64,000 nucleotides of DNA from Eleusine coracana subsp. coracana (taxonomy: Eukaryota > Streptophyta > Magnoliopsida > Poales > Poaceae), in contig CM064417.1 in NCBI GenBank assembly GCA_032690845.1, positions 22,918,808 to 22,982,807 of the forward strand, in the 5' to 3' direction. This document shows positions 55,788 through 64,000 of the stretch, in pieces. The translations under genes were made by a program, and so were the position numbers. A model generated the notes under the pieces. The model was not told the origin of the DNA, ran no database searches, and saw only the letters and a program-made list of their open reading frames with translations. The first letter of the stretch is position 1; each line of letters starts with the position of its first letter.

Positions 55788-57419
55788 CGCTTTTGACACG
55801 TCCGATGAGACTCATCTTTTATAATCTGGTGAGAATCAGAAGCACTTATATTTTTTATTACCAGATTAGAAGTCAGACCTGGAAAGATATCACTTCCCCT
55901 AGCTTCAAACGATAAAAGATATAGCAGCAGCTTTATTTTTGTGCAGAGGGGCATAATCGATGGCTGAAGACAGATTCAAGTATGATTAAAAGCCGATGAT
56001 TATTATGGAGTGATAAAAATTAATTTATCATCGGCTACATGCATTAAATAATGTTTGGTATCTGAATTCCCAACATATGGGGTGAATTATAGCTGAGTCG
56101 ATATGGATAAACCAGTTGGGGACGAGTCGTCAATCTGGAAGATAACTTTGATCAAAAGAAAAAGAAAAGAGTGGCCTGTCGTATTGGGGAGAAAGAAAAA
56201 ATCTTCAGGTGGATTATTCTATTAGAAGACAAAGGGAAATTGGTGAACGGGGTGTTTGCATCGACTTAGCTACAGTAATAGCAATTGTGTACTGAGGAGT
56301 CAATGGATGGATCTGCAAAGTTTCAGCGTACAACATCCGATGGCTTCTAAGCTATCAATTAAGAAGAAGGCTCGATTTTTGTCATGATTGGCAGATGTGC
56401 AGAATCAGCTCAATGGAATTTTCTTTCGGATATGCTGTTGTGAGAACAAACAAGTTAATTGAGGAATTTAATCTGTCATCGGCTGCTAGCCTGTGGGATG
56501 TTTTCATCGGTTAGTTTTAAAATAACATACACTGGAGATGTCCATGCATGGTGCTGAACAGGCTACATTCTTCTGGCATCATTTGGCATCTTTCTCTCCA
56601 TCGGCTTGTCCTAAGTGTCCGACTACAGTGTGGCGGAAATTCATTATCGACATAGGGGATACCAGGAATCGAAGGAGGCAACGTAATGTCGATGACAGAC
56701 TAGTCTGAAATCATCGTACTTGGAATTTTTCAGAATGACTCAACAGGGAGCGTTGCCAAAATTTCAGTTGTTAAAATCTCGGTGAGGCTCATCTTTAATG
56801 ATCTGGCGACCAAGAAGATGCGGAGTTGACTTTATGATCATATCATTCGGTGGGGCAGAGCCGATACGTGGTTACATTATTTGAAGACAACCGAGCATGG
56901 AAAAGGCCTTGGAGGCAGGTTGTGGATTTCTCCTTTGTCATTTATTGCATGGTTGATAGCCGATGATTATTATGACATGATGAACGACAAATTGGAGGAG
57001 CTGATGCGTGGTTGCATTATATGAAGACAATTGGTGATTATTTTTACTATTCCACCATCGGCTGGTATATGTTGTTTTTATTTCAGTATTGGCAAGCATG
57101 TTTTCAGTTTTATTTGCTCCATCGGCTGGCATGCCTTTCTTTCTCCACCATCGGCTATGTGTTGTTCATTTCACTCATTGGTTAAGCAATGGAGAAAACA
57201 GAGTGCGTATGCAAAGTTGAGTGCATTCATACATGCATGGATGTCTAACGCAAGGAGACAAGTAACAAGAGGACATCAGCTCAAGGGATGTGTATAGTGA
57301 AGCAAGTATTTGTTTTCCTTTCATTTTTTCTGGCATCAATCGGTTAGCTATGAGGTCATAAGGATTGGAGTGTACATTGGAGTGAGCCCAGGAGCAGAGC
57401 ATCGGACTACAGCATAGGG
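55788..57419 (+). other. Non-coding internal region of the large retroelement
   Basis: No gag or pol motif in any frame. Words such as CATCGGCT and GCCGATGATTATTATG recur (55990, 56960 and others), and GATGAGACTCATCTTTTATAATCTGG at 55804 resembles GGTGAGGCTCATCTTTAATGATCTGG at 56780. The sequence type resumes after the Copia element at 63814. This suggests a large non-autonomous retroelement without coding sequence. Confidence 0.5.
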
Positions 57420-57904
57420 TGTTAGGTTGATCTTTCATTTCGGCCCAACGGCCCAAAACCCTTGACACCGCGTCCTGATCGGGGGCGTCCAGCCTCCTTC
57501 TGGCTGGTGGGCCCCTGTCACCCTACGTCAAAATAAAAGGGATGGAGACCGGGCGGCACGTGGTACGAGGTTCATCGCGCCGCCAGTTTTCTCCATCCAC
57601 AACCCTAATCCGATCGAGAGGAGGCGCAGCCAGTGACGGGATCGTCACCAACCGTGCCGCACCGTCGTCGACCGGATCCCGTCCTTTCCCCGTCGCCGAT
57701 GGTCCAGAACGACGAGGACGCTACTTCGGGCGCCGCCCAGATCGCCGCCGCACAGCGCCACCTCTCCAGTTCCACCTCCGGTCAGTACACTCACCTCTCA
57801 TCCCTCTAGCTCTCTAGTTCTCTCTCGTAAGTCATAGATCCATAGCCCATGAACGTGTTTCAGTCTACTGCCTACTAGTCGATGCCTAGATCCTAAGTCT
57901 AACA
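57420..57904 (+). repeat. 5' LTR of the Copia element
   Basis: 485 bp, TG...CA, with AAAATAAAAGG as a possible TATA-like box near 57530. Open frames across it are not conserved in the 3' LTR. Confidence 0.95.
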
Positions 57905-57905
57905 A

Positions 57906-57920
57906 TGGTATCAAAGCACC
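57906..57920 (+). other. Primer-binding site of the Copia element
   Basis: TGGTATCAAAGCACC lies one base after the LTR and fits initiator methionine tRNA. Confidence 0.88.
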
Positions 57921-58990
57921 AGGTTTGCGCATCGATTAGAACAGCAGTAGAAAAGGGGATCGATTCAAATCGGTCAAAAGAAAACTCGGAACCCTAACCC
58001 TAGGTTTTCGGGGTGAATGAAAAACAAGCAACACGGGAGAGGGATCTGGGGCTTGTACCTGTTCTTTTCACCGTGCCATGGTCGGAGCCGCTCGTCGGTG
58101 CCGGCAAAGAGTCGCCGCCGGAAAGATTGCTTGATGGCGGCGCGCTCACCCTCAGGCGAGTGCGCGCGTCGGCGAGGAACCCCGCGGCGGCACATAAGCC
58201 CCTCGCCACGAGCCGTCGCGTGCACTGCCGTGCGCCGTGACAGGCATCGCTCGCCACCGGCCGGAGCGCCGTGTGCGGAGGAGAAGGGGGCGGGGAGGAA
58301 ATAAATGAATCGGCTAGGGTTGGGGAAGCTAGCCGCTCCACTGGTTTTGTTCTACCGAAAAGGGCTCTCGATCGTCCACCTCGATGAACGACGGCGATTG
58401 AGGCGGGGGTGGAGGCGGCTCGACTAAGCTGGGCCGGGCCAAAAGACGTTGCGGGGAGTTTTTTCGCCCACGGTGATGGCCGGGCCGAATTGCCTCGCGC
58501 GCGTGTAAGCTGGGCTAGAATTTTCTCGCAATTGGGCTAAATGCTAAGACACTAAACAGTAGCCAAATTGACTATTATTGATCAATTATGAATGGAATTT
58601 GACACTATCTTGATTGAATTTGAAGAATTTTTCTTCTAGAGATTTTGAACCAACGGGATAATTTTCTAGAGAGTAAATTATGATGATTATGCTACTGTTC
58701 ATGCTTGTTTATGTCATTTTCTGCTGCGTATTGATGAATTATGAGGAAAATTAATGTTTCTAAAATTAAATTTTGAACCAACGGGATAAATTTAATTTTA
58801 GGAGCATTAATTCTGTTCTGTGATGTTGCTTTTTTCTAACCAGTGTTGTTAATTGCAATATCATAGTCATGATGGTTAATGTATTATGTCTATTTTCTGC
58901 CCAACGGTGATATAGGCGTAATGCATCATTTTGAATACTTGTTTTAAATATTGTTCTCATTCTGTCATGATTATTTCAGGCCTCGCCTTG
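57921..58990 (+). other. Leader of the Copia element
   Basis: 1070 bp without a supported frame. The first 550 bases are GC-rich and the rest AT-rich. TTATTTCAG at 58971-58979, just before the gag start, looks like a splice acceptor. The words TTTTGAACCAACGGGATAA recur at 58645 and 58770. Confidence 0.5.
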
Positions 58991-61900
58991 ATGGGTGTGT
59001 TGAAGGACATTCCCACGCTGAGGGGGGACAACTATGGTGCTTGGAAAAACAAGGTTGACATGGCTTTTGTCATGGGAGAGTTGGACTGGGTTCTGAATGA
59101 ACCCTATCCTAAGGAGCCCACTGACCCTGTGAGGGGGGCTAATGAGTCTGATGCTAATTGGCAAAGGAGGGAGCGAGATTTTGCTCCCATAAGAGCTGCC
59201 TATGATCTTGAGCATAGGAAATGGACCTTGGACAACAAGAAGTGCTTGTCCTTGTTAAAGAACACGATTGAGCCATCCATTTTGGGCTCAATCCAAGATT
59301 GTGATAATGCCAAGGAGTACCTTGAAAGGATAAAGAACCAGTTTACTGGTTCTTCAAAGACTTATGCTACTCTGTTGATCAAACAACTTGTGACACAGAA
59401 GTACACAGGGAATGGCATGAGGGACCACGTTCTTCGCATGATGGACATGGCCAACAAGTTGGTGCCAATGAAGTTGGCACTCCCAGATGAGTTTGTGGTG
59501 CACTTGATATTGGTCTCTTTGCCTAAGGAGTTTGACAACTTTGTTGTCAATTACAATTATAGTCCTGAGAAATGGACTTATGACAAGCTCATTGCCAACT
59601 GTGTGCAACATGAAGAAACTCTCAAGCAATCAAGTGGAGGTTCCTTGAACTATGTCAAGGACAACAAGAAGAAGAACTTTAATCCCTCCACTTCAAAGGG
59701 AAAGCAGCATCAGCACCCACCCCAGCAGAGAGAGTGGACAATGGAGAAGGATCAATGTCTCCATTGATTAAAGAAAGGACACTTCAAGAAAGATTGTCCT
59801 GACTTCCTGAAAGCATTCATGGCAAGAAAGGGTGAGAACGTTATTACTTTTGTAAATAAATCCTTGTATATTGATTATGCTAGATCCACATGGTGGATTG
59901 ATTCTGGTGCAACTATTCATGTTGCTAATACTTTACAGGGGTTCACTTCGACAAGAACCACGGAAAGAAACGAAGGTTCCATTAGAGTCGCTAATGGAGT
60001 TGAAGCAGAAGTTGAAGCCGTTGGTGACTTGCCTCTGGAGCTAGCTGATGGTGTTAGACTTTTACTTAGAGATGTTTTTTATGTACCTTCGTTGCAAAGG
60101 AACTTAATAAGTGTGTCATGTTTGGATTGTAATGGATATGAGTGTCATTTTGGTAATGGCAAGTGTGAACTCATGTTTAATAATAAATGCATTGGTCTTG
60201 CTACGTTGAAAGACAAACTTTATTTATTATCATTGTGTCATAATGTGAATTTCATATGCGATGTGAATGCTGATGTATCCTCGTCGAATAAAGTTAAGAA
60301 AAGAAAGAGAACTCTAAATGATGTCTCATTGAAATTATGGCATTGTCGCTTAGGCCATATTTTGAGGGGGAGAATTGAGAGACTCATTAAGAATGATATT
60401 CTTCCTCCATTAGAGTTCTCTGGCTTAGAACAATGCATAGATTGGATTAAAGGAAAATATGTAAAGATAATAAAGAAAGATGCTAAGCAAAGCATAGGAA
60501 TATTAGAGATCATACACACAGATATTTGTGGTCCTTTTCTTGTGAAAAGTGTGGATGTTTATGATTATTTTATAACATTCACAGATGATCACTCCCGCTA
60601 TGGTTATATTTATCCAATTAAAGAAAGATCAGAGGCATTGGATAAATTCAAAATATTTAAAGCTGAAGTTGAGAACCAACATGATTTAAAGACTAAAATA
60701 GTGCGGTCCGACTATGGGGGGGGGGGGGGGGGAATACTATGGTCGGCACACGCCATACGGATAAGTCCCTAGACCTTTTGCAAGATTTTTGCAAGAGAAT
60801 GGTATAGTCGCCCAGTATTCTACATCGGGAGAACCACAGCAGAATGGAGTAGCAGAAAGGCGTAACCGTACATTGATGGATATGGTGCGTAGTATGATGA
60901 GTTACTCCACTCTACCGCTGAGTTTATGGATGGAGGCGTTAAAAACCGCCATTCATATTCTCAATAGAGTGCCTAGCAAGTCGGTGCCTGAAACTCCATA
61001 CGAGCTATGGACAGGAAGAGTACCCTCGCTAGCTCACCTACGTGTGTGGGGGAGCCCCGCAGAGGCTAAAGTATTTAACCCAAATATTGGGAAGTTGAAA
61101 CCCAAGACAGTGAGTTGTCATTTTATTGGCTACCCTGAAAGGTCAAAGGGATATCGTTTTTACTGTGCAGATAGATACACAAAGTTTGTGGAAACAAGAC
61201 ATCCGGTCTTCTTGGAAGATGATATGATGAGGGGGAGCTTGGTAGCTCGAGAGATTGATCTTGAGGAGAAGCGGGTATTTGTGCCCACTCCGATGACTCA
61301 AGAACCATTCTTCTCTCTACCTGTTGATGCTACGCCTACAATGCATGACGTTGCTGAGCCAGCGCCTGTTGTGACTCCTAGTGTGACGAAAGAGAGTGAA
61401 ATTGAGGAACCTGTCATTCAGGATCAAGTAGAACCCGCTGCCACACATGAGGGGGAGCCACAACAGCCTCTAATCGAAAATGTGCCAAATGAGGAGGCTC
61501 CTAGGAGGTCTCAAAGAGCCAGAAGGTCAGCCATTTCTGATGACTATCAAGTCTATAGTACAGAAGAATTTCATATGAAGGATGATCCCACCACATATGA
61601 AAAGGCCATGAGCAGCGCCCATGCATCTGAATGGTTGGAGGCCATGAAAGATGAAATAAGGTCTATGCATCTTAACAATGTTTGGGACTTGGAGGAAATT
61701 CCCAAAGGAGCCAAAATAGTAGGTTGTAAATGGGTCTACAAGATCAAATATGACTCTCGAGGGAAAATTGAAAAGTTTAAAGCGAGGCTTGTGGCAAAAG
61801 GCTTCACACAAAGAGAAGGAATTGATTATAATGAGACTTTTTCTCCAGTCTCTTATAAAGATTCTTTCAGGATTATAATGGCTCTAGTGGCACATTATGG

Positions 61901-63149
61901 CTTGGAGTTACATCAGATGGATGTAAAGACGGTGTTTCCGAATAGGGATCCAGACGAAAGAGTTTACATGGCACAACTGAAAGGTTTTGTCGTGCAAGGA
62001 AAGGAAAATATGGGATGCCGTCTAAAGCGATCCATTTATGGATTAAAACAAGCTTCAAGACAGTGGTACTTGAAGTTTGATGGAACAATAAGGAGATTTG
62101 GGTTTCAAGAAAATGTAGAAGACAATTGCGTTTATGCAAAGTTTAAGAATGGGAAATTTATTTTTCTAGTTCTGTATGTGGATGATATTCTACTTGCTAG
62201 TAGTGATATCAGTCGACTATATGAAACAAAGAAATTCTTGTCCTCGAATTTTGACATGAAAGATCTTGGTGAAGCATCGTATGTCTTGGGCATAGAAATT
62301 CACCGGGATAGGAAGAAGTATGCACTGGGACTGTCTCAAAGAACATACATAGAGAAGGTATTGAAGAAATTCAATATGCACAAGTGTAGTGCCACTCCTG
62401 CTCTTATAGTGAAGGGCGATAAATATGGGGATTTTCAATGTCCCAAAAGTCTGTATGAGATCAATGAAATGAAAGCGGTACCATATGCTTCGGCTGTTGG
62501 AAGCCTACAATATGCACAAGTGTGCACTCGCCCTGACTTGGCATTTATTACCGGGTTACTTGGCAGATTTTAAAGTAATCCAGGCATAGAGCACTGGAAA
62601 TTGATAAAAAAAGTCTTGCGCTATTTGCAAGGTATGAAAGGCCTTATGTTGACATATAGAAGATCAGAATCACTCCAAGTGGTGGGGTATTCGGATTCTG
62701 ATTTTGCAAAAGATAATACGAAGTCAACATCGGGATACGTGTTCACTCTAGCAGGAGGAGCCATTTCATGGAAAAGCTCCAAGCAAACGATTACTGCAGG
62801 GTCAACAATGTATGCCGAGTTTATAGCATGTTATGAGGCCACGGGGCAGGTAAACTGGCTAAAGAAATTCATACCCGGATTGAAGGTGGTCGATAGTATT
62901 GAAAGACCATTTACATTATACTGCGACAATGAGCCCGCAGTGATATATGCTCACAACAATCAGTCAAGTGGTGCTGCCAAATACATTGACATAAAGTACT
63001 ATGTTATGAAGGATAAAGTTCAAGATCAAACCATAAGTCTCGAGCATATAAGAACAGAAAGAATGCTCGCGGATCCACTCACGAAAGGCCTACCACCCAA
63101 CATGTTCAAGGAACATGTAGCTGGCATGGGACTAAGGGAAGCCTTATGA
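58991..63149 (+). pseudogene. gag-pol of the Copia element
   Basis: The ATG at 58991 begins MGVLKDIPTLRGDNYGAWK. The gag core runs to about 59640, with WVLNEPYPKEP and RDHVLRMMDMANKL. The knuckle at 59755-59800 has TGA in place of its second cysteine (59765-59767). Protease follows: WWIDSGATIHVA (59900). The pre-integrase part LWHCRLGH (60340) has a later cysteine changed to W. Integrase reads IHTDICGPF and FTDDHSRYGYIY, then is shifted by a run of 17 G at 60716-60732 and continues from 60789 (NGVAERRNRTLMDMVRSM). Reverse transcriptase (61680-62450) has WVYKIKYDSRGKIEKFKARL and the catalytic YVDDILLAS. A TAA at 62571 precedes RNase H (GYSDSDFAKD, ADPLTKGLP), which ends at 63149. Confidence 0.93.
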
Positions 63150-63306
63150 TCTCTGGACTAGAGGCCCAAAGTAAAGAAATGTATCTGTTTCTAAACAGAA
63201 ATGCGTACAATGGTTGTTTGATTCTATCGGGATAAACCGTGACGATGAAGCATGCTCTATGCGTAAGTCTGTGATGAAGTGGAAATGAAAGCAAATGTAA
63301 AGGTAT

Positions 63307-63323
63307 GAGATCAAGGGGGAAAA
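63307..63323 (+). other. Polypurine tract of the Copia element
   Basis: GAGATCAAGGGGGAAAA lies directly before the 3' LTR. Confidence 0.85.
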
Positions 63324-63808
63324 TGTTAGGTTGATCTCTCATTTGGGCCCAACGGCCCAAAACCCTTGACACCGTGCCCTGATTGGGGGCGCCCAGCCTC
63401 CTTCTAGCTGGTGGGCCCCTGTCACCCTGCGCCAAAATAAAAGGGGTGGAGACCGGATGGCACGTGGTACGAGGTTCATCGCGCTGCCAGTTTTCTCCAT
63501 CCACAACCCTAATCTGATCGAGAGGGGGCGTAGCGAGTGACGGGATCGCCACCAACCGCGCCGCACCGTCGTCGATCGGATCCCGTCCTTCCCCCGTCGC
63601 TGATGGTCCAGAACGACGAGGACGCTACTTCGGGCGCCGCCCAGATCGCCGCCGCATAGCGCCACCTCTCCAGTTCCGCCTCCGGTCAGTGCACTCACCT
63701 CTGATCCCTCTAGCTCTCTAGTTCTTTCTCGTAAGTCATAGATCCATAGCCCATGAACGTGTTTCAGTCTACTGCCTACTAGTTGATGCCTAGATCCTAA
63801 GTCTAACA
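63324..63808 (+). repeat. 3' LTR of the Copia element
   Basis: 485 bp, the same length as the 5' LTR, followed by the TAGGG duplication. Confidence 0.95.
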
Positions 63809-63813
63809 TAGGG

Positions 63814-64000
63814 AGCATTCTCTATCGGTTTAGTGAAAAGTTGCATGTATGAAGGACAAGGAAGCAGAGCCGATGATTGCATCATATGAGATAGACTGCC
63901 ATCAACATCGCTGAAGTCTGGTTTGCTTGCCACGTCTTCGTGTTAATCAAGTTTGCCATGAAAGCTGGAGTCACGTGATCCTGGCATAAAGTTGTTTGAT
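63814..64000 (+). other. Continuation of the large retroelement internal region
   Basis: It picks up the same sequence type as 55788-57419 (AGCCGATGATTGCATCAT and similar words) after the Copia insertion. It is cut by the window end. Confidence 0.5.

Larger units (their letters stand above)
57420..63808 (+). mobile_element. LTR retrotransposon, Ty1/Copia
   Basis: A 6389 bp element with two 485 bp LTRs (TGTTAGGTTGATC...CTAAGTCTAACA) and a perfect 5 bp duplication TAGGG (57415-57419 and 63809-63813). The order protease-integrase-RT-RNase H is that of Copia. The LTRs differ at about 28 positions by eye (near 6%), mostly transitions. The single gag-pol frame is broken by a stop in the zinc knuckle, a poly-G shift in integrase and a stop before RNase H. 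Confidence 0.95.

Noticed and set aside
57542..58341. Frames in the Copia LTR and leader (also 63106-63818)
   Set aside because: They lie in LTR or leader sequence, are not the same in both LTRs, and end before gag.

Overview
The window is nuclear DNA from a plant, almost certainly a grass. It holds one ordinary gene beside a deep nest of transposable elements of grass type: chromovirus and Athila-type Gypsy elements, a Copia element, CACTA elements, a Helitron-like pair and MITEs. I cannot name the species.

Host part: positions 1-2488 hold a small MITE (739-1040), a promoter with a TATA box near 1503, and an intronless gene for a DUF679/DMP four-pass membrane protein (1608-2294). Apart from possible short captured fragments, this is the only intact non-transposon coding sequence I can support.

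Nest 1 (2489-39607) can be taken apart by target-site duplications (TSDs) and empty sites. Two Helitron-like copies lie head to tail on the minus strand. A CACTA transposon (2493-28436, TSD TAG) landed inside the terminal CTAG of the first copy. A 14.5 kb Tekay-like Gypsy element (3707-18185, TSD GCTGA) landed inside an exon of the CACTA transposase. The second Helitron copy took a Stowaway-like element (31185-31970, TSD TA) and a Reina-like chromovirus (33060-39232, TSD GTGGC, left copy mutated). The first Helitron copy keeps the empty site for both of these.

Nest 2 (40290 to about 48448) is a non-autonomous CACTA-like element split by a minus-strand Athila-like element (40807-47828) that lacks reverse transcriptase and integrase. 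A third, small CACTA-like element lies at 50454-51450.

Nest 3 (52921 to beyond the window end) starts with an LTR (52921-55787) that is itself interrupted by a solo LTR (54486-55507, TSD CATGT). A non-coding, retroelement-like stretch follows. A Copia element with two 485 bp LTRs (57420-63808, TSD TAGGG) sits inside it. All transposon genes carry stops or frameshifts, so none looks able to make its full protein. I see no rRNA, tRNA, CRISPR or bacterial-type operon. The most interesting signals are the tandem Helitron pair with captured exon-like segments, and the rebuilt Athila derivative.
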